From: Cryptomeria japonica
Taxonomy: Eukaryota; Streptophyta; Pinopsida; Cupressales; Cupressaceae
NCBI RefSeq assembly: GCF_030272615.1
Contig: NC_081414.1
Coordinates: 813,103,069-813,167,068 of the forward strand
Direction: 5' to 3'
Length of the DNA stretch: 64,000 bases
The notes beneath the pieces are model-generated. The model ran no database searches. It was not told the origin of the DNA and saw only the letters and a list, made by a program, of their open reading frames with translations. How positions within the stretch are numbered: the stretch's first letter is position 1; every line of letters begins with the position of its first letter. The position numbers and the translations under genes were made by a program. Below are positions 11,430 through 22,913 of this stretch, piece by piece.

Positions 11430-12590
11430 TGATGGACTTGAAAAGCACTAAGAGGGGGGGTGAACCAGTGACACCAAAACAAACACAATGTCAAACACTA
11501 ACTGGTAGATGAACTTAACCAAGCATTTAAACAAAATACATGCTATCCAAAATGAAATAACAACATCCACATAAAGTAGAACATCCACCATAACACAAGT
11601 GTTTATACATGGAAAACCCAAATAGGTAAAAACTACGGTGAGATGGAACTCACAAGTTAACTATCTGCAGTAATAGATAACTAACTGGTTAAGGTCTTAC
11701 AAAGTGCTATGTTAGGAGCGAATCTTGTTAGAGATCCCAAGCTTGATTAGAAGCTTATACCCTGTTAAGAGTACTACCCTGTTAAGAGTAACCTTGCTGG
11801 AGGATTTGAGAATCCAAACTAATTGATCACCTTGTAAAAGGATTTGCACAATGAAGCTTGTTAGAGCTTACTCTATTAGGGGATTTGATTATGTTGTAAT
11901 GATTAGAAAACAACAAGAAAAGTTTGATCTATTCTGAGTAGCACAAGACTTTCTTGATCAGATCATTCTAAGTACATTCAACATTTCTCTTCATCTTAAC
12001 ATTTATCGCTCTTCAAAAAAAGATTTCACTCTTTATGCATATCAGTATTCACATAAATCTCCTCTTCTATATCAATTCTCTCTCTTTTAAATGATTCACT
12101 AAGATGTCTTTAAATAGACATACAAATCTTATGTTGGCCATAGGAACACAATTTCCTAGGTGCAGTGTATCTATACAATTAAACATAGCTCATCAAAAAA
12201 ATGACCACCAAAAAAATGGTGCTGGTAACTCATCACAAAAATGGATACCAGTTAGAACAGTCAATACCGGTTGGAACAAAATATGTGAACTGTTGTCCTA
12301 GGATCTTCTGCTTGATCTTCATCTTCATCTTCATCCTCATCTTCATCTTCATCTTCATCTTCATCTTCATCTTCATCTTCATTTTGATGTCGACTTAATG
12401 TAACCACAGGTTATCTCTTAGGCACATACCGGTTGACACAGAGTACCGGTTAGAGATAGACCTTAAACATATCGGTTAACAGTGTAAATCAATGAAGTTA
12501 CACTGGTAGTCGATGTAATCATATGTGTGTGAGAGTGTTTCATCAATGACAACAAGTGATGAATACATGATAATCATCATCAAGCCAACA
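11430..12590 (-). repeat. N1 5' LTR
   Basis: It is 1161 bp, the partner of 5119-6211. It is longer mainly because of a CATCTT expansion (12317-12384) and a short duplication near 11761-11790 (CCCTGTTAAGAGTA twice). Ends are TGTTGG and CCATCA on the - strand. Confidence 0.85.
12317..12384 (+). repeat. (CATCTT)n microsatellite in N1 5' LTR
   Basis: About eleven hexamer units with one CATCCT variant. The other LTR has only about three units (5986-6005), so the array grew after insertion. Confidence 0.9.
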
Positions 12591-13821
12591 AAATAATGCC
12601 TCATGTTCAGAAAGTATGACACACAACTAGATGAGAACATTAAAGTTAAAATCACAAAAATATGTTCTTATTCAGGGAGACCTGTATTGGAGGAATAGTG
12701 ATGGGATGCTACTACTTTTCCTGGATGAATTCCAAGCTGAGAAGGTTCTAAAAGAGATTCACAATGGGGTGTGTGGAGGCCACTATTCAACTAAGACTAC
12801 TACTAGTAGGATAATCAGAGCAGGGTATTATTGGCCAACTTTGTTCAAGGATGCTCATAAATATGTTCAAAAATTTGATCCTTGTCAAAGGATTTCTTCT
12901 AAACTAAAGTATGCTGGTGCTTTGCCTTTGAATTTTGTTACAGTTGAAGCCCCTTTTGTTCAATGGGGTATTGATTTTATTAGAGAGATAATAGAAAAAT
13001 CAGGCAGGGGTCACAGATGGATCCTAGCGGCTACAGACTATTTCACCAAGTGGATTGAAGCCATACCTACCAAACAAGCCACTAGTAAGGTATTCATTAA
13101 TTTTTTGATGGATAATATAGTGACAAAGTTTGGTGTGCTAGCTAAAATAGTCATGGACAACACTATGTGCTTCAGGTCTGAGGAGTTTGCAGAGTTATGT
13201 GCTAATTATGGGATTATTATGTAATACTCTTCACAATACCACCCACAAAGAAATGGCAAGGCAAAATCGAGTAATAAAAGTCTCCTCAACATCATCAAGA
13301 AGATCCTAGAGGAAAATAAAAGGTCCTGGGATCAAAAGCTCAGGTTAGCTTTATGGGCTGACAGGGTGACTGTTAAAAGGGCCACTGGTACATCCCCTTA
13401 TGAGAAAGTTTATGGAGTGAAATCCAGATTACCTATGAATAATTTGCTTCCAGTTTACCATTTTTTGCAAATTGAAAAACTAGAAATGTTTGAGCCCATG
13501 GAAGAAAGAATGATTCAGTTAGTAGAGCTAGAGGAAATGAGGATTGTAGCCCATAAAAGGAATATGAAACTTCAATTACAATCAAAGTACCTTTTTGATC
13601 AAAGGACTAGTGCAAGAATGTTCCAGATTGGTGACATGGTGTTGCAGTGGAATTCAAAAGACTAAGACAAAGGCAAGCACAAGAAATTTGAATCATTGTG
13701 GATAGGCCCTTTAATTGTTTATGATATCAATGGAAAGGATTCATACTTCTTGCAAAGAATGAATGGTGAAGTACGGGAATTTCCAGTGCATGGACAATTC
13801 TTCAAATATTACTTCTCTTGA
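12591..13821 (+). pseudogene. T1 integrase remnant
   Basis: One frame from about 12631 to the TGA at 13819 has two internal stops (13222, 13663). The N-terminal zinc region has H-x6-H (HNGVCGGH), but the first Cys of the pair is Phe (KFDPCQ). The core shows WGIDFI and the second Asp in IVMDN, while the expected Glu is Lys (AAA at 13264; NGKAKSSNK). The C-terminal part has FQIGDMVL and WIGPLIV. It would insert element DNA into the genome. Both zinc and catalytic residues are damaged. It follows T1 RNase H across N1. Confidence 0.85.
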
Positions 13822-14313
13822 TTTGTTTCACTCCATGCAAAGTAGTTGTAGGTTATACATATTTTAGATTTTATTTCATTAGGGTTTTGTTGGTCTATGT
13901 TCCAAAGTTTTTTCTAAATTCTTGTGTTGATCTAGAGATCAACCATCCCCAGTCAAAGCCACTATTGGGAATCATAAAAATTTGGTGAATTTGAGGTTGT
14001 TTGTGGTAGTTTTTGAATTTTTTCCTTATCAGAAAGACTTACCCCGATGAGCAAGCATAGGTGTGGAGTGGTTTCATGTTATCTTGATGACCCAATGGAA
14101 AGGCTCAGGCGTAGAACATTTATCCCACATTGGCTACGTGGAGGAAATTTGTCACATTTAAAAGCAAGGCCGCATATATCCTTAGTGTCAAATCTTATGG
14201 GCATTTGACAAAGAGCATTTTAGCATTGGTGGGCCCCCCGCGTGTGCACGTGTCTCAAAGCAGCCAAATTTTGCAATAAAAGGGCAAATTAATAGGCAAG
14301 AAGGTTGCAGACG

Positions 14314-15645
14314 ATCAGATGGCCATCGCTATACCACCATGTGAAAGTGTTCGACTGTTAATCGCCATAACTTGGCGACTGATGAGGTGGCAGGTTAGGT
14401 GGCATCGAGGTGGACTTTGAGTAAATCATAAGGTGCCACGTGGTGTCACATGGAAGAACAGATGGTAGGTGACTTATCGAGTAGACCTTGACCATGATGA
14501 ATCTCTAAAAGGTTTCACCAAAGGCTCAGTTCCATCAACATAGGTGCATCGAAGATATCCAAATTGGTCTTGCCGATAAAAAAAAGGTGTCGATGAAACT
14601 GTAGGTTTGATGAGACATGTGAAAGGTTCACCGAGGGAGGAAGTTTGGCCAAAAGACTAATGCCGAATAAACCAAAGTGAAATGGTGGGTCTGGTAGTGC
14701 TGAGGTGGTGGATGAGGCCATACTCAGGTGGATCAGGTGGTGAACCAGAGGATGACACGTGGTGGGCCCAACAGACAGGTGGTGCCCAAGCAGATCTCAT
14801 AAGTGAATCAGGGGGTGTCATGTGGCAACACATGGTAGAGGGGAGAAGATCAGCCAAGGTTAACGGTTGGGCAGATCAAGGAAGATTGGATGGTGATGTG
14901 AGAGATCTAACAGCAGTCGCTATACTGCGATGGAAAGAAGCTCGCTAGTTATCTGCATGACTTGGAGACAAAGCACATGCGGAGAAGGTGAGCGGCTCAG
15001 GTATTATGGATCGAGTAGGTTTAGGGAAGATCAATGGTTGTTTCTATACCACGAGATGAAGATGCTCGATGGTTATCCCCTGTGACATAGCGACTGGTGA
15101 GGTGGCAGTTGAGGTGGTCATCCAGGTGGGCTCAGAACGAATCAGGATCTGCCACATGGCAGAGCGTAGAAGAAGAAATAAGGTAGGCCCAAGTCTAGTG
15201 GCAGGTCCAAGTGGTGAGTAGGTGTATCCAAAGGCAATCCAGAGGTGACACATGGCAAGGGTCTGCAGATGAGTGAAATAGATACGGGTCCTTGTTTGAA
15301 GGTTAGAATGGTTAATGATTGGGCAAGTCTAATGCATATCAATGGTTGTCACTATACCACAACACGAAGGTGCATGATGGTTTATTCCTTGCAACATGGC
15401 GACAAGCTACTAGTGGCGGGCCCAAAAGCGGTTAATGCTAGTAGTTAGGGCGAGCGGTTATGGTGGACAACTAATGGTAGCGGTTAATATTTGAACAGAT
15501 CAGAGACCAAGTGGTGGGGCCTGTTTGGAGTGAGTTACTCGGGAAAGTTAAAGGGCGTGTTAGTTTTCCATGATCGGATGGTTGTCGCTATACCACAATG
15601 GAAACATGTCCAAACTTTAAAAGCCACAACATAGTAACTAAAGGA
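14314..15645 (+). repeat. T1 3' degenerate tandem repeats
   Basis: A core like GATCAGATGGTTGTCGCTAT then ACCAC..TG.GAA recurs at about 14314, 14903, 15028, 15337 and 15570, each followed in most copies by CATAACATGGCGACT-like text and GAGGTGGCAG. Between cores, CACGTGG or CACATGGCA motifs recur (14436, 14755, 15154, 15248). The spacing is irregular (about 125-590 bp). Tat/Ogre elements are known for variable tandem repeats between pol and the 3' LTR. Confidence 0.65.
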
Positions 15646-16080
15646 AAAGTGTTGAGAAGGAAGGCCTTCCTGGTCTGTTGGGGCCAAAATTTAAAAGAAT
15701 TAATGGCTAAGGTGTGCAATTCCATCTGACATTGTTTTGAAGTGAAAAGTTGGTGAGAGATATCCAGGGAGATTTGCAGAGAACATAATGGTGCGTGGCT
15801 ATGTGTTTTCTTAGGTAAAACCCATCAATGCTCTAGCATGAGATAATACACTAGCATTATGAAGTTGTTGGTGGTTGTAACTGATTTTGGGTAATAGGAA
15901 CTTACCTTTTCGGCCATTTTCCAAATGAATGCCAAGTGAATTAATGAAGCATGCATCCCAGAAAGAATGTTAGGTTTCTCCCTCAACTACAATGGTACAT
16001 CAATGTAACTTTTGGAGTAAATGATAGTTAGGGTAAGAGTTTTCTTCGAGGTAGTCCAAAGCTTGTTGCATCCTGATTTC

Positions 16081-16088
16081 TATAAAAG
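16081..16088 (+). promoter_or_regulatory. TATA box in putative T1 3' LTR
   Basis: TATAAAAG within an otherwise LTR-like tail. Its role as an LTR promoter is inferred from position only. Confidence 0.35.
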
Positions 16089-16888
16089 GATACCAAGGCT
16101 ACCTAGAAAAGGGATGCCAATTTTGTAGCAAAACTCTGGCAAAATTAATACAAACCATTTTCCTAGCAGTTTTGAGTTAGATATGATGTACTTGTAACCT
16201 TTTAATAGAGGAATGAAATATACAATCTAGAGAATTTAAACTCAAACTTGTATTGTCTCTATGTCATTGTACTAGTGTTTATTCTGTTTAGATAATCAAG
16301 GATTGTTTATTTGAATGATTTGCTAGGCATCTAATGGAGTTGTTTTTAGTCTTTTTCTCAAGGAGGAAAATATAAATATACTTAGAACAAAGTCATTAAT
16401 ATCAGTATTTTTGGCATCTATTTGATGATTAGGTCTGGTTAAGATTAGGACTCTGTATATGTCAGGCATATTCAGATTTAATAGATCAGGAACTTGTGAT
16501 TTGTGTACAAGTTTCTTTTGTAGATGACTCTATTGCCCAGATAAGGCATTGGTTTACCTATTTGTTTTTTGGGTGTATTTTTTTATCCTTTTCAAAAGAT
16601 CAAATCAACTTTCCATTTATGTTTTAGTTGTACCAGTCAGAAAGGAAAGTTTATAGGAATTTACACTAGCTTTTTGTAAACCTTTTACTATTTTTGTAAG
16701 AAAATAGTCTTAAAAGGGTTCACCTGCCCAAGATTTTAAAGGCTTAAAGTGTAGGAGGTTTCCTCATTTGGAACCTCATATTGTTGTCTTTATTTCAAAC
16801 TTTTTGTTTTTCTCTTCCATTGCAGCACAAAGGTAGTAGCTTTCACTTTTAAAGAGAAGAAACAAAAGTTTTCAAAATGGAAAACAAC

Positions 16889-17384
16889 AAATGGTTTGTA
16901 AAGCATTCTTGGAGGAAAGGAGGCACTGGTAAAAGGGTTTGAGGTTTATGAACTAGTATAGAACAGAGCTATAACAGAAACTCTTTTTGGCATTATAGAT
17001 GCATTTTATGAGTTCATCATTACTGTTTTATTTCAGCAGAAGCTTGTAGTCAATTAGACTCTTTTGTGTTGAGCAGTGTGCTCTAGGTAGTGTGCCTTCC
17101 TGCATGTGTAGGCCCCCATGCTATGTAATATCTTTCATATGGCCAATTAATTGATATTGTGGGTCACAAATCCCACCATGGTTTTTCCTCTTTGAGGTTT
17201 TCCATGTATTAAATTCAATGTGTTATGGTGTTCATTCATGTGGCTGGTTTATTTGCTTCATGTTATATGTTTCTTCATTTACCAGTTTATATGTGTATAT
17301 TATAATAAGGTAAAATCTTATATTACCGGTAGAACACTAATTCACCCCCCCTCTCAGTATTCTTGGATTCATTGTATTCCAACA
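16889..17384 (+). repeat. N2 5' LTR, truncated
   Basis: It matches 23296-23794 of the 3' LTR, from ATGGTTTGTAAA to CATTGTATTC.AACA. The part equivalent to 22914-23295 is absent. Confidence 0.8.
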
Positions 17385-17402
17385 ATTGGTATTAGAGCCT
17401 GG
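17385..17402 (+). other. N2 primer-binding site
   Basis: ATTGGTATTAGAGCCTGG directly after the LTR, complementary to initiator tRNA-Met with one change. Confidence 0.8.
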
Positions 17403-17458
17403 TGCCTCAGAAGAAGTTTAACATCTTGAGGAAGATCCAGAAACCGGAATAATAGAAC

Positions 17459-18610
17459 ATGGCTATGGAGAAGCAACTTGAGATGGCACTTGAGGATTAT
17501 GATACTGAAAGGTTGAAGAACTTAAAGTTGCAAGATGAATTGAATTCTACTAATGAATTCATTCTTATTCTACAAGAAATTTTATCATCATCTCAAGCTA
17601 GGAGGAAGGAACTTTTGCAAAACCAGGATAATGAAGAGAAAAATGCACTTAAGGAACAATGTCAAAAGCTGAGTCAACAAAACATGCTCATGAAGAATGA
17701 AATACAAGACCTGGCTATGAGGATGTCTAAAGAAATTGAGGATAGAAAAAAGAAGGAAGAAAATCTTGCTATATCTCTTAAGAATAAATTTGAAGACTGT
17801 GGCAAATTGGCTCCTGAGAATGATATATTGAGAACTGATTTGGTACAATCTCAAAATAATGAACAAGAGCTAGAGAGAAAAATAATAACTTTGTAAGATG
17901 ATCTGACTACTGCAAGTGAGTATAAATTAAAATTCAAGATTAGTGTTGCACAGTTGGATGATTTATTGAAAAGACAAAGGTAGAGTGATGGTTCTAGAGG
18001 ACTTGGATTTGTACAAGGAGAAAGCTCTGATACTACAAATGAAGATCAGACAACTGGTATGCAAAACTCATCAGACCAGAGGAAACCGATAAGGAAATAT
18101 AATGCTTACAAATTCAATGGTAGATGCTTTGTTTGTAATAAATTTGGGCATATGGCTAAACAATGTATAAATAGAGCAAATCAAAACTATAATTCAGTTC
18201 TCGGCCAATGCACAAATTGCAAGAAATATGATCATAACTCAAAAGATTGCAGAATAAATGTTAAGTGTCATGCATGTGGAAAGTTTGGACATTTGGCTAA
18301 TCAATGCAGATCAAGGAATAACACCGGATATGGAAAAGCAATTCAAAAGAACAATGTTACATGTTATGCATGCAACAAAATAGGTCATATTGCTAAGTAC
18401 TGCAGAAGCAAGACTAAACCGGTTAACAATGACAAAGAAAATGAGAAAGGAAAGTAGAAGGTAGATGAATTACAACAAGATCACATGAAGAGATGGGTCA
18501 GAAAGTTTGAAGAACCAAGTGGAGATGCAACTACACTGGTAACTACACCAGGTACTCCAACTATAGAACAAAGCATTCCTGCACTAGAAGGCAATTCAAC
18601 CAGTAACTAA
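17459..18610 (+). pseudogene. N2 ORF1: gag-like coiled-coil and zinc-knuckle protein
   Basis: 384 codons including the stop, one frame, start MAMEKQLEM. Three internal stops (17894, 17981, 18455) are each one C-to-T step from CAA or CAG. Residues 1-175 are coiled coil, then SRGLGF..GESS as in SIRE gag. Four knuckles follow, CFVCNKFGHMAKQC (residue 223), CTNCKKYDHNSKDC (251), CHACGKFGHLANQC (270) and CYACNKIGHIAKYC (302). In knuckle 2 the usual Gly before His is Asp. The tail is Lys/Glu-rich. There is no UBN2 core. Role inferred: RNA binding and packaging with a helper's proteins. Confidence 0.8.
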
Positions 18611-18978
18611 GCATACGCCTTAGGGGTTAGCAAATTCATTGCAAATCTTGCATATTCCCCGTAAGAGATCTGGAAAGAGATCTAAAGAGTGGTATTGATC
18701 ATTGATTGAGGTTTATCTGGCATAAAACTATGAAACCGACATCCAATAGGGTGCACCGCTAAGCATTTATGACAGTGAAGGATTAGGGTTTACTCGCTAA
18801 TAAAAAGGTAAAATGGACTCATTTTCACTAACCCAACACTCAAGCAAACCAGAGAAAAGCAAAGACAAATTATAGGTGATCAAAAGTGAGCAAAGTCATT
18901 TTGAGAGATTTCTAGCGGTTATCTGAGAAGTGATCAAGGTCTTTCAACCAACAATTGTTATCCAGGTATTTCTTTGAA
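18611..18978. other. N2 spacer between ORF1 and ORF2
   Basis: 368 bp with no frame. It contains GGTTTATCTGGCA and many short A-rich tracts. Similar-length spacers occur in N1 and N3. Confidence 0.5.
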
Positions 18979-19084
18979 ATGGCATCTGGATCATCATCTT
19001 CTCCTACTTTCATTGGGAATCCCACTATTGTTGAGGTTAAGGATAGGCTTAGACCTATTTTTAAGGAAGTTCCTCAAATTGCAA

Positions 19085-19834
19085 TGAAGGAAGACTCTAT
19101 CGGTGCATTTTTTAGGGTTCCCGATGGCACAGTTTATGTGGAAGATGTCAGGGCTTACATTCACTGCACCTTGGAGGATTTAAGCATTGAGGAAATCAAG
19201 GGAATGTATCAATTTATGATATTGGGCAGCTCTAGAACAATCAAGCCAGAATATCAAATCATTGAAGACCTAGGGTTAATCGGAATCCTGTATATATCAG
19301 AATTCAAGGACGAAATGATCAGATATGTTCTGAGCAGGGTCCATAATAAATTCATCTAGTTGGACTGACCTCACATGATCACTAGAGAAGAAATCCAGGT
19401 GGTCACTAGCTTACCCAAAGTCAAACAGGAACCAAGGAAGAAGATCTCCAACACTGAGGTTCCCGATGGCAGTCACTGGCATTTTTTAGGGTTCTCGATG
19501 ACGTAGTTTATGTGGAAGATGTTAGGGCTTACATTCACTACACCTTGGAAGATTTAGGCATTGAGGAAATCAAGGGAATGTATCAATTTATGATATTGGG
19601 CAGCTCTAGAACAATCAAGCTAGAATATCAAATCATTGAAGACCTAGGGTTAATCGAAATCCTGTATATATCAAAATTCAAGGATGAAGTGATCAGATAT
19701 GTTCTGAGCAGGGTCCATAATGAATTCATCTGGTTGGACTGACCTCACATGATCACTAGAGAAGAAATTCAGGTGGTCACTGGCTTACCCAAAGTCAAAC
19801 AGGAACCAAGGAAGAAGATCTCCAACACTGAGGT
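19085..19834 (+). repeat. 375-bp tandem duplication in N2 ORF2
   Basis: The segment from GCATTTTTTAGGGTT (19104) to CTCCAACACTGAGGTT recurs 375 bp later (from 19479). The copies differ at scattered bases. It duplicates the domain containing VEDVRAYIH and RYVLSRVHN. Confidence 0.85.
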
Positions 19835-21895
19835 TGAAAATCTCACCGACACAAACCATGATGGAAGATTGATGAGAGTCAGCACCATTAAAGATACAGA
19901 TGTGAAATTTGCCAGCATGATCATCAGCTACAAGGTAACACAATCAAGTCGATTGAACTTCGTTGCCAGTTCCTGTATCAATGTTGTATATCAGATGATA
20001 AAGAATAATGGAAAGTATGATTTGTGTGAATGGTTAAGAAGTCAATCAATGATAAATCTTGTAAAAATCAAAGGTGTTAAGAAAGGAACATTTTAGTTTG
20101 GAAACCTTATTGTCTGCTTGATGTTGTACTTCATGAATGAGATACCAGGTTTGGGAAAGAAAATTTGGGCTCATGACATACCAGTAGGCATGCAAATCAA
20201 AGATGCAATCATCAATCTTGGCAGCAATAGGGATAAGGAGTTATGGGGCTTCTTTAAAACCTTCCAAGAGAACATGAGACTAAGGGAAAGAATCTTCAAA
20301 CACATTATGGAGAAATACTCCACTGAAATCTGCTTCATTGTAAAAGTAGATGAAACACTCATGGAAGCGGTGGAACCTATAATAATATGGGTCACTGAAT
20401 TGGGTTATGAAGTTGAAGATAGTATTCTGGAACTGTATGCAAAAATGTTGATTGATGGTCCTTTGGATGATAAGGCTAAACACTTTGGTACTACAGAGGA
20501 GAAGACTCTTGAAGTTAAAATTGGTTTCAACAAGAAAAGGAGGGAAAAGAAAATAGACAAAATGTCTAGATTTGTTCAAAATGTAATTCATGGGATAGAT
20601 ACAAAACTAGGTTTTGGATCTAAACTGGTAGATCAACCAGCAACGGGTAGTGATCTTGAGGTAAAGAGGCCAGAAAATTTCATCTCCTATCACTTTTGAT
20701 TTTGATGTTGAGGATAATCAACCTCTTGCATTTAGAAGGGTACAAAGGAAGAAAGCTGACAAGCCTCCAGTAGAAGAAAAGAAGGTGGAACCAAGGAGGA
20801 AGCTAGTAAGAAAGGTGGCAATCAAAGAACCAACAACATCTGCACCTTTGGCAAAGAAAGATACTCAGAAGAGCAAGCCCACTCCATCTTCTCCTGCAAC
20901 CCCTAGTGACAAGAAGAAAAAGAGTGATGAAGCAACTAATCTAGAAATATGACTTGTGTTGATTTAATAGATGAGGTAACTAAAGATAGAATTTTGAAGA
21001 ATGTGTCAAAGTTATATGAGCATTTTGATGAAAATGATATAGAAGAAGCAATTTTGTTACATATAGACATATATAAGAAAGCTTTGGTAGAGATTTTGAA
21101 GGAAATTCCTTTATCATTGAATAATGAGTTAGATGCAAGAAGATTAGATGTAGTTAAGAGGGATAGAGAGATAAATGAAGTTGAACTTTTAGGCGTTTGT
21201 GGTTCTATAAATAATGAGGAAATGAAAAGATGTATAGAATTTGCAAAAAGAACAATCTTTAGCAGCAAAACCTTGACAAATAAACTTAATGATGGGCAGA
21301 GTCAATGAAATAATAAATGAGACCAGAGATGGTTGGGCTAAATTCTTCTAAAATAATCTTGATTTCCTTACTTCTCAAGAAGAATTTGCTAAGGCAACAG
21401 CTCCCACCATTCCAGACAGATCCAAAGGAAAAGAAATTTTGGGGAGTTCAAATCAAATTTTGAGTGAACCAGTAGAGACAACATTTGTACAGTATGAGAA
21501 AGGTAATATAGATAATGTACAGATTACAGATAATGTTGTGGATAATAATCCACTGTTAGTGACAGCTAATGCACCAAGTGGCAAAGCCACCGGTGCAAAA
21601 GAGGATGAGATAAGGGATACACTAGGAGAGGATAAGGAGAAGAAAGATAAGGAAAAGGAGACTAATATAACACCCAGTACTAAACCGGTAGTTGATTCCT
21701 TAGCAAAACATTTGGCAATTGACACTTCTCAAGTTGAGAAGAAATCATTCATAGAGATGAGTCCCACAGAGCTAATGATGATGGCTACTCAAAAGCTAAT
21801 AAAGGAGGGATCTGCGGACAAAGGAATAATAGATCAGTCAATAACAGTTTTTTAAAGATTGATTCTTGATTGTATGATCGAAAATGAAGCAAGCC

Positions 21896-22300
21896 CTTTC
21901 AATCATTGCAGCAGATTTCTGACTGGCAAGCACTTGAAAGATTTACTTTGGCTAAGAGAGCCACTTTTGACCAGATTATTGAGATAGAGAAGAGGAATAT
22001 TGAAGAGAAACTTATGCTTATTGAAAATTATTTGAAACATTGTACTAACATATACAGGATCTGTTGTAATGTTGAAAATGAAGCGATCCCTTCCGGCAAG
22101 CTTAAGGCATTGACAGAACACATATCCAAAAACTTTCAATCATTGCAGCAAATTTCCGACCGGCAAGAACTTGAAAGATTTACTTTGGCTAAGAGAGCCG
22201 CTTTTGACCAGATTATTGAGACAGAGAAGAGGAAGATTGAAGAGAAACTTATACTTATTGAAAATTCTTTGAAGCATTGTACTAACATCTATAGAGTCTA
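21896..22300 (+). repeat. 239-bp tandem repeat in N2 ORF2 C-terminal part
   Basis: TTTCAATCATTGCAGCA at 21896 recurs at 22135, with matching text to CATTGTACTAACAT.TA. Both copies encode ERFTLAKRA and FDQIIE. It could be an old helical repeat of the protein or a recent duplication. Confidence 0.8.
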
Positions 22301-22899
22301 TGTGTAGATAAGAGGATAAAGGAGTTACAAGAAAAGATTGCTAATATTGCTAATTCTTTTGATGGACTAAATTCACTTACAACATCCATTGATGGACAAA
22401 TTTTGACTTTGGAGAACCAATTTTTTTCTTTAGAAAGGGAAAGGGATAGGATCATTCGGAGAGAAAGGAGTCTTAGAGGTTTGGTAAGTCCGAGATTGGA
22501 TTCACTTGGTGTACACAAGAGGGAATGCATGGATATGCTTGTGAAGCCCACACTGAAAGAAGTGACTAAGAAATAATCACTTGCACAATTACTGAGTGGA
22601 CTAATATCCATATTTGAAACATTCAAAACCGGCTGAGATACCCATATATAGTTACTAGAGAAAGCTTATCTGGAAATATTGAAATTGGTCAAGCGCTGGT
22701 AATGTAATCTATAATTATTCATCTTTTGCACAGATTTCTTTTGCATTGATGCCAAAGGGGGAGTATATGTATGTGAAAAAATGTACACAATCCTAGGGGG
22801 AGGATATCAGACAGAGAGTATATTGTTTAGTGGGAGCATGTTTCAGTTTCAGCTGAACTACTAGGGAATCCATTTTTCACATGAGTGTTGCCATCAATG

Positions 22900-22913
22900 C
22901 CAAGGGGGGAGAT
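22900..22913 (+). other. N2 polypurine tract
   Basis: CCAAGGGGGGAGAT immediately before the LTR start TGTTAG. GTTGCCATCAATG upstream (22887) can pair with CATTGATGGTAAC in the LTR (22951). Confidence 0.85.

Larger units (their letters stand above)
5119..12590 (-). mobile_element. N1: non-autonomous SIRE-like LTR element (ORF1 + ORF2, no pol)
   Basis: A complete element lies on the - strand: 5' LTR 11430-12590, PBS 11411-11429, ORF1 11367-10132, ORF2 about 9635-6494, PPT about 6212-6226, 3' LTR 5119-6211. The flanks are AAAGA (5114-5118) and AAATA (12591-12595), a target duplication with one mismatch. It has no protease, integrase, RT or RNase H. It interrupts T1 between RNase H and integrase. 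It is a close relative of N3 and a more distant one of N2. It must borrow enzymes from an autonomous element (inference). Confidence 0.85.
1..16888 (+). mobile_element. T1: decayed Tat-type Ty3/gypsy element, split by S1 and N1
   Basis: The coding order on the + strand is gag C-terminus, protease, archaeal-type RNase H, reverse transcriptase, classical RNase H, integrase, then a long noncoding tail. The 5' LTR and gag N-terminus lie left of the window. Two clean insertions interrupt it: S1 at 3651-4712 inside the RNase H region, and N1 at 5119-12590 between RNase H and integrase. Reading resumes on the far side of each. Stops and frameshifts occur throughout, so it is dead. The right limit is uncertain and is set where the N2 LTR homology begins. 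The aRNH-before-RT order is unlike the other Tat elements here. Confidence 0.75.
13822..16888 (+). other. T1 3' noncoding region, probably including its 3' LTR
   Basis: About 3 kb with no convincing protein. 13822-14310 is transitional. 14314-15645 holds degenerate tandem repeats. 15677 (TGTTGGGGCC) onward looks LTR-like, with a TATAAAAG box at 16081 and A/T-rich termination-like sequence to about 16330. I could not fix LTR ends because the partner LTR is outside the window. 16330-16888 is AT-rich sequence in which I see nothing specific. Confidence 0.45.
18979..22576 (+). pseudogene. N2 ORF2, unknown protein of the N1/N2/N3 family
   Basis: Starts MASGSSSSPTF. The N-terminal domain has YVEDVRAYIHCTLEDL, IRYVLSRVHN, ITREEIQVVTGLP, FASMIISYKV, SSRLNFV, GNLIVCLMLYF, WAHDIPVGMQ, MEKYSTEICFIVKVDE and WVTELGYEVED (to about 20430). 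A Lys/Pro linker follows (20720-20930), then YEHFDENDIEEAI..., an acidic-basic stretch, and repeated helices ERFTLAKRA.FDQIIE (21930, 22170), ending in LKEVTKK. It is broken by stops at 19357, 19740 and 20094, frameshifts, and a 375-bp duplication. It matches N1 and N3 ORF2 along its length. Function unknown. Confidence 0.7.

Noticed and set aside
14682-14948. 88-codon ORF in the T1 tail
   Set aside because: Lies in tandem-repeat sequence, has competing ORFs on the other strand, and has no conserved motif.
18979-22576. ORF2 as an envelope-like protein
   Set aside because: No signal peptide, transmembrane segment or glycosylation-rich ectodomain is visible; the linker and C-terminus are charged and helical.
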